From NCBI GenBank assembly GCA_028292625.1, contig JAQGLY010000014.1, forward strand, positions 124,001-188,000: 64,000 nucleotides of DNA, read 5' to 3'. Below, one piece after another: positions 1-8,245 of this stretch. Position 1 is the stretch's first letter. Each line of letters begins with the position of its first letter. A model generated the notes under the pieces. The model was not told where the DNA came from. It saw only the letters and a program-made list of their open reading frames with translations, and searched no databases. The position numbers and the translations under genes are program-made. This DNA is from Herbaspirillum sp. Lineage in GTDB: Bacteria > Pseudomonadota > Gammaproteobacteria > Burkholderiales > Burkholderiaceae_D.

Positions 1-231
1 TGGAGCCGCCGGTCGTGCGGGGGGCGGGCGCTTCCTTTTCTGTGGGATTTCCCAATTATTCCGCCAATGTAAAAATTTAAGTTTTAATTGTTTAACAATT
101 ACCTATTGATACCTATTGATGCAAGCGAGCTGATTTTAGCATCGCAACGGCCTGATTCTAATGCTGGATGCGTGCGCAGGGAGTGTCTAGAATCGGCTTG
201 TCATTTTCGAAACTTTCCTAAAAAGGTCATC

Positions 232-1191
232 ATGCGAACCTCCTGGCTATCCATGCTTGTCGGTGTCTTGATCGCTGCCTCTTCCCTCTCGACGCAGGCC
301 GCCGATTCCGTCACCGTCCGTCTGAAGTGGTTTAATCAGGCGCAATTTGCAGGTTTTTACGTCGCCAAGGAAGAGGGCTTTTACAAGGCGGCCGGCCTGG
401 ATGTCGCCGTGCAGCCGGGCGGCCCCGATTTCCCTTCGATCCAGATGGTGGCCGGCGGCAATGAACAGTTCGGCGTCAGCAGCGCCGACCAGATTCTGGT
501 CGCGCGCGGCAAGGGGGTGCCGGTCGTCGCGCTGGCGGTGTTGTATCGAAAGAGCCCATTTGTGCTGTTTTCGCTGAAGTCCAGCGGCATCGATACCCCG
601 GCGAAATTCGCCGGCAAAAAAATCGGCGTCAAGGTCGGCGGCAATGAGGAGCTGGTCTACCGCGCGTTGCTGAAGAAAACCGGCGTATCCAGCAAGAGTC
701 TGACCGAAATCCCTGTCAAATTCGATATGACGCCGCTACTCACAGGTCAACTCGACGTATGGCCCGGTTATCTGATCAACGAAGTGATTGCCGCGCGCGA
801 AAAAGGCTTCGAGGTCAATATCATCTCCCCGTCGGACTACGGCATCGATTTATATGCCGACACCCTGTTCACGACCGAAGCCATGGTGCGCGATCATCCT
901 GATCTGGTGCGCCGCTTCGTCGCCGCGACACTGAAGGGATGGACCGAGGCGGTCGCTCACCCCGACGAAGCCGCCAGAATGACGGTGATGCAGGACAACA
1001 AGCTCACTTACGCCCATGAATTTGCAATGATGAAGGAAAGCATCCCCTCGCTGAAGCCGGACGCGCACGCCGTCGGCTCCATGCAGATGGCCGGCTGGCA
1101 AACATTGCAGACGCTGCTGGTGGATGGCGGTTTTCTGAAAGCGCCTATCGATCTGAACAAGGCGTTCACAACCAGCTTCCTGGCGCCATGA
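232..1191 (+). CDS. NitT/TauT (NMT1/ThiY-like) ABC transporter substrate-binding protein
   Basis: Periplasmic ligand-binding protein of an ABC importer, 319 aa. The ATG at 232 starts a clear signal peptide (MRTSW, hydrophobic core, STQAA cleavage region); the open frame runs upstream to 88 but that extension has no export signal. The mature start (VRLKWFNQAQFAGFYVAKEEGFY) is typical of the NMT1/THI5-like family, which binds flat nitrogen heterocycles such as hydroxymethylpyrimidine. The stop overlaps the ATPase start by 4 bases, so the two are translationally coupled. Because the same operon carries a cyanuric acid amidohydrolase, the ligand is inferred to be cyanurate or a related ring; this is context, not a motif. 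Confidence 0.88.
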   Translation: MRTSWLSMLVGVLIAASSLSTQAADSVTVRLKWFNQAQFAGFYVAKEEGFYKAAGLDVAVQPGGPDFPSIQMVAGGNEQFGVSSADQILVARGKGVPVVALAVLYRKSPFVLFSLKSSGIDTPAKFAGKKIGVKVGGNEELVYRALLKKTGVSSKSLTEIPVKFDMTPLLTGQLDVWPGYLINEVIAAREKGFEVNIISPSDYGIDLYADTLFTTEAMVRDHPDLVRRFVAATLKGWTEAVAHPDEAARMTVMQDNKLTYAHEFAMMKESIPSLKPDAHAVGSMQMAGWQTLQTLLVDGGFLKAPIDLNKAFTTSFLAP

Positions 1192-2015
1192 CAGGGCCGG
1201 CAGCGCTCGCCGGCATCAGCGGGGCGGCCGTGTTCGGGCATGCCGCGCCTGCGCCGGCGGCCATCGCAGTGAATGAATTGAGCATTCGCTTCGGCGCGCT
1301 TGCCGTGATCGACAATCTGAGTTTCACCATCCGGTCGCGGGAATTCGTTTCCTTGCTTGGGCCCAGCGGCTGCGGAAAGTCGACGCTGTTGCGCGCGATC
1401 GCCGGCTTGATCGCGCCTTCCGGCGGCACGGTCAGCCTGGGCGGGAGCGAGGGCAAGCCCGCCGACGCGGGACTGCGGGTCGGCCTGATGTTTCAGAAAC
1501 CCTTGCTGCTGCCGTGGCGCACCGCACTGGAAAACGTGCTGCTGCCGGTCGAAATCGAACGCGGCGGCAGCCGCGTCGACGACGCCGATATCGCGCGCGC
1601 CAAACGCGTGTTGTCGCTGGTCCGGCTGCAAGACTTCGAGCAAGCCTATCCGCATCAGTTGTCGGGCGGCATGCAACAGCGCGCGGCGCTGGCGCGCGCA
1701 CTGATGTCCGATCCCGATCTGTTGCTGCTGGACGAGCCTTTCGGCGCGCTCGATGAACTGACGCGCGAAGCGCTGAACGAAGAATTGCTGCAAATCTGGC
1801 GCAGCACCGAAACGCGTCTGAAGACCATCGTGATGGTGACGCATTCCATTCCCGAAGCCGTGGCGCTGTCGGATCGCATCTTCGTATTCGCGCCGCGCCC
1901 GGCGCGCCTGATCGACATTGTGCCTATCGCGTCGCCTCATCCCCGCGTGCAGGAGCATCCGGGTTTCATGCACTCGGTCAATCAGGTTCGACAACTGGTC
2001 AGGAGCCTATCATGA
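1188..2015 (+). CDS. ABC transporter ATP-binding protein (NitT/TauT type)
   Basis: Cytoplasmic ATPase of the importer, 275 aa. Walker A GPSGCGKST, Q-loop in LMFQKPLLLPW, signature LSGGMQQR, Walker B LLLLDEPFGALD and the switch His in MVTHSIPEA are all present, so it should be catalytically competent. The first 25 residues (Ala/Pro-rich) precede the ABC fold that begins at IAVNELSIRFG; a later start cannot be excluded, but the ATGA overlap with the preceding gene supports this one. It overlaps the permease start by 4 bases. Confidence 0.92.
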   Translation: MTGPAALAGISGAAVFGHAAPAPAAIAVNELSIRFGALAVIDNLSFTIRSREFVSLLGPSGCGKSTLLRAIAGLIAPSGGTVSLGGSEGKPADAGLRVGLMFQKPLLLPWRTALENVLLPVEIERGGSRVDDADIARAKRVLSLVRLQDFEQAYPHQLSGGMQQRAALARALMSDPDLLLLDEPFGALDELTREALNEELLQIWRSTETRLKTIVMVTHSIPEAVALSDRIFVFAPRPARLIDIVPIASPHPRVQEHPGFMHSVNQVRQLVRSLS

Positions 2016-2755
2016 ACTTGCGCGCGCTGATTCCCGCGGCATTCCTGATTGCCGCGCTCTGTGTCTGGGAACTGGCGGTAAGGACCTTAAACGTACCTGC
2101 CTATATATTGCCGCCGCCGTCGGCCGTTTTTGCCGCGATCGATGGCAATCTGTTTGTCGATCTCGCCGTGACCATGACGGAAGCCATCTCCGGCTTCGCG
2201 ATTGCGAGCGGGTGCGCATTCTGCGTCGCACTATTGTTTGTGCGTTCGCCTGTGCTGGAACGAGGCCTGTTTCCGATTGCCATCACGCTCAAGACGACGC
2301 CCCTGGTCGCCATCGCGCCGCTATTGGTCTTATGGATGGGCACCGGCTGGTGGTCGAAAATCACGGCCGCCGCCCTGATCTGTTTCTTCCCGGTGCTGGT
2401 GAATACGGTCAAGGGCCTGAAGGCCGCGGACGCCGAATACTATGAGTTGTTCCGTTCGCTCAAGGCATCGCGCGGGCAGGAGTTTCGCAAGCTGAGGATT
2501 CCGTATTGCCTGCCTTATCTGTTCTCGGCGCTGAAGATTTCGTCTTCCCTGGCCATCGTGGGCGCCGTCGTCGGCGAGTTCGTCGGCGCCACGCATGGTC
2601 TGGGCTACCTGATCATGATTTCGTCATCGCATCTCGATACCGACATTCTGTTTTCGGCGATTTTCGCCGCCGCCGTCGCCGGCATCCTGCTGTTTCATTT
2701 CATCGGCTGGCTCGAACAACGTTTTATTTTTTGGCAAAGCGCCGAACTGGAGTAA
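2012..2755 (+). CDS. ABC transporter permease (BPD_transp_1 family)
   Basis: Inner-membrane permease, 247 aa, about six hydrophobic helices. The cytoplasmic EAA-type loop that contacts the ATPase is visible around residues 145-165 (EYYELFRSLKASRGQEFRKLRIP). It starts in a 4-base overlap with the ATPase gene and ends 4 bases before the amidohydrolase gene, so importer and hydrolase are one transcription unit. Confidence 0.9.
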   Translation: MNLRALIPAAFLIAALCVWELAVRTLNVPAYILPPPSAVFAAIDGNLFVDLAVTMTEAISGFAIASGCAFCVALLFVRSPVLERGLFPIAITLKTTPLVAIAPLLVLWMGTGWWSKITAAALICFFPVLVNTVKGLKAADAEYYELFRSLKASRGQEFRKLRIPYCLPYLFSALKISSSLAIVGAVVGEFVGATHGLGYLIMISSSHLDTDILFSAIFAAAVAGILLFHFIGWLEQRFIFWQSAELE

Positions 2756-2759
2756 TGAC

Positions 2760-3872
2760 ATGACCATCCATCAAGTCGATCTGTTTCGAATTCCCATGCG
2801 CGGTCCGGGCGACATCAGCGGTTTGCAAGAGCTGGTGCGTAGCGGCCAGATCGATCCGCGGGACATCGTAGCGATACTGGGAAAGACCGAAGGCAATGGC
2901 GGTGTAAACGATTTCACCCGCGAATACGCGAGCCGGACCTTTGCGGCTGCGCTCGCCGAATACCTGGGCTGCAGCCGCGAGGATGTGGAAGCGCGCGTGG
3001 CGCTGGTCATGTCAGGCGGCACCGAAGGCGTGCTGAGTCCGCATGCATCCGTGTTTACGCGGCGCGCTGTCGCCCGCAAGCAAGGCCGTGAAAAGCGTCT
3101 GGCCATCGGCATCGCGCATACCCGGGACTTTCTGCCGGAAGAGCTGGGCGGCCATGCGCAGATAGTCGAAACCGCGCACGCAGTGCGGATCGCGATGCTT
3201 GACGCGGGCATCGACAGCGTGGCGGACGTGCATTTCGTGCAAATCAAATGCCCGCTGTTGACGTCGGAACGCGTCGAGGAAGCGAAACAGCGCGGTCAAA
3301 CAACCATCACAGGCGATTCCTACGGTTCGATGGCCTATTCCCGGGGCGCTTCGGCGCTCGGCGTGGCTGTCGCCCTGGGGGAAATCGATGAGGCGGTGGC
3401 GCTGGCCGGCGCGGTCCTGTCCGACGGCAGCCTGTATTCATCGGTGGCGTCCACCTCGGCCGGCGTCGAACTGTTTTGCAACGCGGTGGTAGTGATGGGA
3501 AATAGCGCCTCGGCGGCCGGCGACAACATCATCGGCCATGCGGTGATGCGCGACGCGATCGATTTGCGCGGCGTACTGGAAGCGTTCTACAGTGTAGGCT
3601 TCGATACCCACAGCGTATTAAGCGAAGAAGTCGGCCGCCGGGTGATCAACGTATTCGCGAAAGCGGAGCCTTCGCCCGAAGGGCTGGTGCGAGGTTTTCG
3701 CCATACAATGCTGGACGACTCCGACATCACTTGCACGCGACACGCACGCGCGGCGGTAGGCGGTTTGATTGCGTCGGTGGCCGGATGCGGCGCCATCTAT
3801 GTGTCCGGCGGCGCCGAACATCAGGGACCGCCCGGCGGCGGTCCGATCGCCGTCATCGCCCGCAGTGCGTAG
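2760..3872 (+). CDS. atzD: cyanuric acid amidohydrolase / barbiturase family (AtzD-like)
   Basis: Ring-opening amidohydrolase, 370 aa, the usual length of the AtzD/TrzD/barbiturase family, whose fold is three internally repeated units each giving one Ser-Lys pair. The characteristic segments are all visible: ILGKTEGNGGVNDFTRE, MSGGTEGVLSPH, YSRGASALG, KAEPSPEGLVRGFRHTMLDDSD and the C-terminal VSGGAEHQGPPGGGP. Recalled AtzD sequences match closely through the whole length, so cyanuric acid (opened to 1-carboxybiuret) is favoured over barbituric acid as substrate, but substrate choice within the family cannot be settled by eye. No AtzE/G or AtzF homologue is in the window. Confidence 0.87.
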   Translation: MTIHQVDLFRIPMRGPGDISGLQELVRSGQIDPRDIVAILGKTEGNGGVNDFTREYASRTFAAALAEYLGCSREDVEARVALVMSGGTEGVLSPHASVFTRRAVARKQGREKRLAIGIAHTRDFLPEELGGHAQIVETAHAVRIAMLDAGIDSVADVHFVQIKCPLLTSERVEEAKQRGQTTITGDSYGSMAYSRGASALGVAVALGEIDEAVALAGAVLSDGSLYSSVASTSAGVELFCNAVVVMGNSASAAGDNIIGHAVMRDAIDLRGVLEAFYSVGFDTHSVLSEEVGRRVINVFAKAEPSPEGLVRGFRHTMLDDSDITCTRHARAAVGGLIASVAGCGAIYVSGGAEHQGPPGGGPIAVIARSA

Positions 3873-3908
3873 CGCAACACCTCGACAATCTCTTTTTGAA
3901 AGCGAACC

Positions 3909-4289
3909 ATGATGCAGATTAACTTGCCCCACGTCGTCGACGAGGTCGCCAAGGCGTTTCGGGATTATGAAGACGCCTTGCTGCGGCACGACGTCCCCGC
4001 GCTGGACCGCTGGTTCTGGTACGACCCGTCCACCGTGCGTTACGGCGTCGCCGAAAACCTGCTGGGCGGCGAAGCGATACGCCAATACCGCCGCAACGCC
4101 GCGCCGGCGCATCCTTCCAGGCGCTTGCAAAACACCGTCGTCACCACGTTTGGGCGCGACTACGCGACCGTCAGCACCGAATTCGCATCGGACGATGTGG
4201 CGCGGTCCGGCCGTCAGATGCAAACCTGGGTCCGCATATCGGGCGAATGGCGCATCGTTGCCGCGCATGTGAGTCTGATCAGCGTTTGA
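3909..4289 (+). CDS. AtzH-like (DUF3225, NTF2-fold) protein
   Basis: Small cytoplasmic protein, 126 aa, matching the length of AtzH and HpxZ-type proteins (NTF2/SnoaL-like cone fold). Typical features are the N-terminal helix VVDEVAKAFRDYEDALLRHDVPALDRWFWYD, the YGVAENLLGGEAIRQYRR segment and the terminal strand WRIVAAHVSLI. AtzH genes accompany cyanurate/1-carboxybiuret hydrolysis genes and HpxZ accompanies oxalurate/ureide degradation; the exact role is unknown. The 36-base gap from the amidohydrolase and same strand place it in the same operon, and a strong terminator follows. Confidence 0.8.
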   Translation: MMQINLPHVVDEVAKAFRDYEDALLRHDVPALDRWFWYDPSTVRYGVAENLLGGEAIRQYRRNAAPAHPSRRLQNTVVTTFGRDYATVSTEFASDDVARSGRQMQTWVRISGEWRIVAAHVSLISV

Positions 4290-4299
4290 GCCGGCAACG

Positions 4300-4337
4300 A
4301 AAAAGGGCGGTCACCTGAATGGTGAACCGCCCTTTTT
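4300..4337. terminator. bidirectional intrinsic terminator
   Basis: A GC-rich hairpin with arms AAAAAGGGCGGT-CACC and GGTGAACCGCCCTTTTT (one-base bulge, loop TGAAT), flanked by A-tract and T-tract. It lies between the convergent AtzH-like and amidase genes and can terminate both. Confidence 0.85.
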
Positions 4338-4343
4338 GCCGTT

Positions 4344-4385
4344 CAGCGATCCGTTGCGCCGGACAACCGGCGCAACGGATCGCTG
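4344..4385. repeat. perfect 19-bp inverted repeat, 4-base loop
   Basis: Arms CAGCGATCCGTTGCGCCGG and its exact reverse complement around the loop ACAA, immediately beside the preceding terminator and 17 bases before the amidase stop. There is no T-tract. It could be a second stabilising 3' hairpin for the amidase transcript or a palindromic repeat element. Confidence 0.8.
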
Positions 4386-4402
4386 TCCGAATCAATGCCA
4401 CA

Positions 4403-6442
4403 TCAGTGCGTCAGCGCCGGAAAATCCGCGGGCGGATGGCGATTGTGCGTCGCGTTTTCATACGAAGCGGCGATCTTGAGCAGAGTGGGTTCGCTGAATG
4501 CATCGCCCAGGAAGTCCAGTCCGACCGGAAGAGCCGCTTTGAGCGGGCCTTCCAGTTCGCCGGCCTTGAAGCTGCCGTCCTTGCCGATCACGGTAGCGCG
4601 GTCGTAGACCTCGCGCGTGAAGCCGGCCGGCACGGTAATCGTCGGGAAGCCCAGGCTCGGGCTTAGACGCCAGGTCAGGGAGCCGCGCACTTCGGTCGGC
4701 ACCTTGCGCGTTTGCGTGAACTCGCCTTCAGGCCGCGTGACGGTAATCGTGTCGGTGCGATAGACCAGGAAGGTCGGCTCGACCGGCGACGCCAGCCGCG
4801 GCGCGGGCACGGTCTTGGTCGGGTAGACCAGCGCGTCGAGCTTGTTGTCGGCCATCACCTTTTCGATAATCGCCTGCATCAGCGCCCGGTTGGCATACCA
4901 GCCTTCGGTGTTCAATCCCTCCAGCGGGGTCGTGAAGGTCACAGGCGCACCGTTCTTGTCGTTCAGCGTGCGTTTGCTCGTCAACAGATCTTCCAGTCGT
5001 TTCTTCGGCGGAGTCGTCACGCCGTCGATGGCCGGATGCGTGAAGAAAGTCGAGTTCGCGATCAGATCGGACACATTCTTGATCCGCGCATCGCCCCGGT
5101 TTTTCAGATAGCGGTCCAGGAAATAACGGCCTTCGCCCGGTGACGACGGCGCGTCTTCGGACAGCATCCGCAAAGTGATCGGCGTCGGATGTTCTTCCGA
5201 ACCGCGCAGCATCTTGTAGCGTTGCGGCGCGATCGACGGCATCAACTCATTGATGGCGGCGGTAAACAGCGAATTGCCGGCGCCCGGATCGACCACCGTC
5301 GCCCCGGTCTTGCGCAGGTCGGCCAGCGCTTGCTCGCTGACGCGCAGGCTGTCGTCGTCGGCATGGCTGAACGGCACCATGAAGTCGCGGATCACGCCGA
5401 TGCGCATATTCTTCAACGGAGCGGGAGCGGCAAAGGTCTCCAGAGGCTTGCTCGGGAGACGACCCACGCTGGCCGCCGTCGCCGGATCCTTGGGATCGTA
5501 TCCTCTGAGCACATCGAGCACGGTCGCCGCATCGGCCACAGAGCGGCACAGCACGCCGGGACGGTCCAGCGTCGCGGAGGCGGGAATCAGGCCGGCGCGG
5601 CTGAGCAGGGAATGGGTACTGACGATGGCGACCAGACTGGTGTTGGCCGCGGGATTGCGCGCCGACGGTCCGGTTTCTTCGCCGATGCCGCACATGGTCA
5701 GATTGGCCGACACCGCCGCCGCCGAGCCGCCGCTGGAGCGTCCCGCGCTACGGCTGGTGTCATACGGATTGCAGGTAGCGCCGCCGGCGGTGCTGCGGTC
5801 GCCGGACGCATATTCGCCCATATTGGATTTGGCCAGGATGATGGCGCCGGCCGCTCTCAGGCGGGCCACGACGGTGGAGTCCATCGGCGGACGGTCGTTG
5901 GCGTAATTGGCCAGCGCGCCTGCGGTGGTACGCATGTCGAAGGTGTCGAACTGATCCTTGACGACGATGGGAATGCCGTGCAGCGGTCCGACCAGCTTGC
6001 CGGTCCGTTTCAGTTCGGCGTCCAGCCGGGCCGCGGTTTCCATCGCATCCGGCATGTTGGGATCGTTGTCCAGCGCGTCGGTCTTCGAGCGCTGGCCGCG
6101 CACGTTCAGCGTTAACAATGCGTTGAGCTGCCCGGCGCCCTGGACTGGCGTCACGATGCCCAATTGGCGGCCGGTGGCGGAATCGACCTCGCCTTTGACG
6201 CAAGTGCCGTTATAGGCGCTGATGCGTTTCATGTATTGCTTCAGCAGATCCTGGCTGGTCAATTGCCCCTTCAGCATGGCTTGATGCACTTGCGCGATGG
6301 TGGCTTCTTCCAGCGTGAACGCGTGCGCGGAGATGCAAGCGAAGGCCAGGAGGATCGACCCGGCTCCCTTCAGCGAAAAGCGTTTGCGATTTATCCCCTC
6401 TTGTGGCGACGCGGCGTCGGTCCCTGTTGTTATCGTTCTCAA
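4403..6442 (-). CDS. exported amidase (amidase signature family)
   Basis: Amidase of about 679 aa with a putative N-terminal export signal (KRFSLKGAGSILLAFACISAHA before FTLEEATIAQVHQAM). The amidase core is clear: catalytic Lys in GIPIVVKDQF, Gly/Ser-rich GRSSGGSAAAVSANL, and the nucleophile region GEETGPSARNPAA (usually GTDTGGSIR-like). Start: no ATG gives a sensible N-terminus; a TTG at 6442 with a GGGGT upstream is chosen, since the open frame to 6634 lacks a plausible leader. Substrate unknown. It converges on the cyanurate operon, so a role in amide or ureide scavenging is possible but only inferred. The protein is longer than typical AtzE/GatA (about 460-490 aa). Confidence 0.82.
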   Translation of the reverse strand: MRTITTGTDAASPQEGINRKRFSLKGAGSILLAFACISAHAFTLEEATIAQVHQAMLKGQLTSQDLLKQYMKRISAYNGTCVKGEVDSATGRQLGIVTPVQGAGQLNALLTLNVRGQRSKTDALDNDPNMPDAMETAARLDAELKRTGKLVGPLHGIPIVVKDQFDTFDMRTTAGALANYANDRPPMDSTVVARLRAAGAIILAKSNMGEYASGDRSTAGGATCNPYDTSRSAGRSSGGSAAAVSANLTMCGIGEETGPSARNPAANTSLVAIVSTHSLLSRAGLIPASATLDRPGVLCRSVADAATVLDVLRGYDPKDPATAASVGRLPSKPLETFAAPAPLKNMRIGVIRDFMVPFSHADDDSLRVSEQALADLRKTGATVVDPGAGNSLFTAAINELMPSIAPQRYKMLRGSEEHPTPITLRMLSEDAPSSPGEGRYFLDRYLKNRGDARIKNVSDLIANSTFFTHPAIDGVTTPPKKRLEDLLTSKRTLNDKNGAPVTFTTPLEGLNTEGWYANRALMQAIIEKVMADNKLDALVYPTKTVPAPRLASPVEPTFLVYRTDTITVTRPEGEFTQTRKVPTEVRGSLTWRLSPSLGFPTITVPAGFTREVYDRATVIGKDGSFKAGELEGPLKAALPVGLDFLGDAFSEPTLLKIAASYENATHNRHPPADFPALTH

Positions 6443-6699
6443 TGAATACCCCAAAAAAATAAGTAATGCCAGGTGGAAAGACGTTATATGAAGGCAAGAG
6501 TTGTGCCATCGGTTTCGCAATGAAGAACAGCGGTCCATTTTTGATACGTGCATTGCCGATGCTTTCTGTAACGAAGATGGCTGCACCGTATTGGAGAGTA
6601 AGGCGCCCAATTCGGTGCATAAATGTACGCACAATGCTTATTAATCCGCAATTTCGGGATTTCATATGGAGGAACGACCTGACAAATTGGCAGTGCAAA

Positions 6700-6733
6700 C
6701 AAAAACCCCCGGGAGAGCGAACTCCAGGGGGGA
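6700..6733 (-). terminator. intrinsic terminator of the effector-candidate pair
   Basis: Read on the minus strand, a hairpin CCCCCCTGGAG-TTCGCT-CTCCCGGGGG is followed by TTTTTG. It lies 38 bases beyond the stop of the 215-aa proline-rich protein, the right place to end that transcript. Confidence 0.75.
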
Positions 6734-6770
6734 CCCGTTGCGGGCATTTTTCACACCATTGCCAGAAGAA

Positions 6771-7418
6771 TCAACGGACTGCGATGTACCATTGCGGCAT
6801 CTTGAACTCTTCGATCGTTTTGGTCACAAAACGGGTTTTCGGTGTGTATTCGTCTATCCCTTTGACCTCGTCGGAAATGCCTTTGACGCCGCCAAGCGAG
6901 ATAGGAACGAATTCGGAAAACTGTCCGCCCGGCCCTTGCGTGAGGGAAGGCCCTTCGCTGGGGATTTTGTTGGTTTTCATCGGAGGACTGCCGAACGTAG
7001 AGAACGGAGCGAGGGGGGCTGGTCGCATGCGTTTCGCTTGATCGACGGTCGGATATCCCGGAATGGGAGGGGCCTGCCTCTTTTGGGGTTTCCCCGCCTT
7101 GCCGTCGGTAGAGACTTTGGCCTTGGTGATCGAAGAACCAACGGACGGCAAGGACGGAACGGAAGGGGCCGGCCTGGTGTAGGGTTTCATTTCTACGCCG
7201 CGGGAAGGGCTTTCTGCTTTGATACCCACGAACCGCTGTGATAACTCCTCGGTGGATGTTCTCGTTGTCGGTGTCGGAGGGTTTCGCTCAATCCAGCAAT
7301 TGGATACCTTTGAAACCAATCCGAGCTGAGTCCCGACATAGGAAATCGCGTCCCTGCACACGGCGCGAAAGCTTGCGTACGCGTTGAGTGTCAATTGCGG
7401 TAATGAAGTTACAGTCAT
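6771..7418 (-). CDS. proline-rich orphan protein, candidate T3SS effector
   Basis: 215 aa, no recognised domain. The ATG at 7418 has an AAAGGA ribosome site 8 bases upstream, preferred over the further-upstream start at 7475. The middle third carries several PxxP motifs (RPAPSVPSLP, APPIPGYP, RPAPLAP) of the kind that bind SH3 domains, separated by basic stretches (GKPQKRQ, AKRMRP). No signal peptide or membrane segment. Base composition is lower in GC than the metabolic neighbours. It lies 68 bases downstream of, and on the same strand as, the EPIYA-like protein, so the two are probably co-transcribed. Effector assignment is inference from composition and neighbourhood. Confidence 0.55.
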   Translation of the reverse strand: MTVTSLPQLTLNAYASFRAVCRDAISYVGTQLGLVSKVSNCWIERNPPTPTTRTSTEELSQRFVGIKAESPSRGVEMKPYTRPAPSVPSLPSVGSSITKAKVSTDGKAGKPQKRQAPPIPGYPTVDQAKRMRPAPLAPFSTFGSPPMKTNKIPSEGPSLTQGPGGQFSEFVPISLGGVKGISDEVKGIDEYTPKTRFVTKTIEEFKMPQWYIAVR

Positions 7419-7486
7419 GCTTTTTTCCTTTAAATAAAATATAAACAACAATGGATTCGTCGGTGGCATATCCAAACGACGAGGTT

Positions 7487-8245
7487 TTATCCCCGAATGC
7501 GGTTTCTGATCCTCTCCATTTTTTTATCGGAGTTCAAAAGACCTGGCGGATGATCCGTCACTTTGGCATCCTGATTTTTTTTGTATGCGGCTCCAACTAA
7601 ATCGTCAAGAACAGCGCTAATTCGCTTTGGCGGATGCGTTGCCATGTTGATGGGTGGAGGAGCCAAGGGCACGCCGCCTTCGTAGCCGTCTGCGTTGTTT
7701 CTATCAATGGCCTCCCTGTTGTAGTAAAGGGGCTCGTCGGCTCCGTCAATATCGCCGTTGCTGTAAATGGGATCGATACTGTCGTAAATGGGCTCTCTGT
7801 TCTGGTAAATGATCTCGGCGCTTTGAAGGGATACACGATCGTAAGCTCGCACGCTTTCATAGCCAGGGTCGACCTTGTCGCCTCTTAACGCTTCTCCACC
7901 ATACGTGCTTACTGGAAGGGGGGGCAGCTGGCGTTGCGGTTTCGAGACAGCTCGAACAGGATGGGGAGCGTAAATAGTGTTTTCTGCTCCACGCGTTCTG
8001 CGTACATCGAGTGTGGCGATCCTTACGTTCGATACATTATTCCCGAGTCTAAGTCTTGTTATGAGGGATCGGACGGATCGGAAAACACCGCCTTTTCCAC
8101 TTGCCGAAGTGAGCGATGTGCTGCTGTTCCCGGCGTTGATCATATTCGTCAGTCTGGACGGATCTCTTTTAAAGGTTCGTGCCGCTTGCTCGGGACGGAT
8201 CTGGGAAATGAATGTTTGATTGGTAAAAAATCTAAATTTAATCAT
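7487..8245 (-). CDS. EPIYA-like tyrosine-motif protein, candidate host-phosphorylated effector
   Basis: 252 aa, not homologous to anything I recognise, but residues 144-176 contain a cluster of tyrosine motifs: EIIYQN, EPIYDS, DPIYSN, EPLYYN; further ENTIYAP at 88-93 and DPGYES near 126-131. EPIYA/EPLYA-type motifs are substrates of host Src/Abl kinases in CagA, Tarp, BepD-F and related translocated effectors. Three of the tyrosines are followed by xN (YQN, YSN, YYN), the consensus for Grb2 SH2 binding. A PxxP site (QLPPLP, 107-111) precedes them and APPP follows. N-terminus is Ser/Thr-rich with basic patches and no signal peptide, in line with a type III substrate. Start ATG follows AAAGGCGAC. 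Confidence 0.7.
   Translation of the reverse strand: MIKFRFFTNQTFISQIRPEQAARTFKRDPSRLTNMINAGNSSTSLTSASGKGGVFRSVRSLITRLRLGNNVSNVRIATLDVRRTRGAENTIYAPHPVRAVSKPQRQLPPLPVSTYGGEALRGDKVDPGYESVRAYDRVSLQSAEIIYQNREPIYDSIDPIYSNGDIDGADEPLYYNREAIDRNNADGYEGGVPLAPPPINMATHPPKRISAVLDDLVGAAYKKNQDAKVTDHPPGLLNSDKKMERIRNRIRG

Noticed and set aside
1..231. Riboswitch in the leader of the first operon
   Set aside because: No conserved aptamer block (ykkC, TPP or others) is visible; only AT-rich sequence and a possible promoter.
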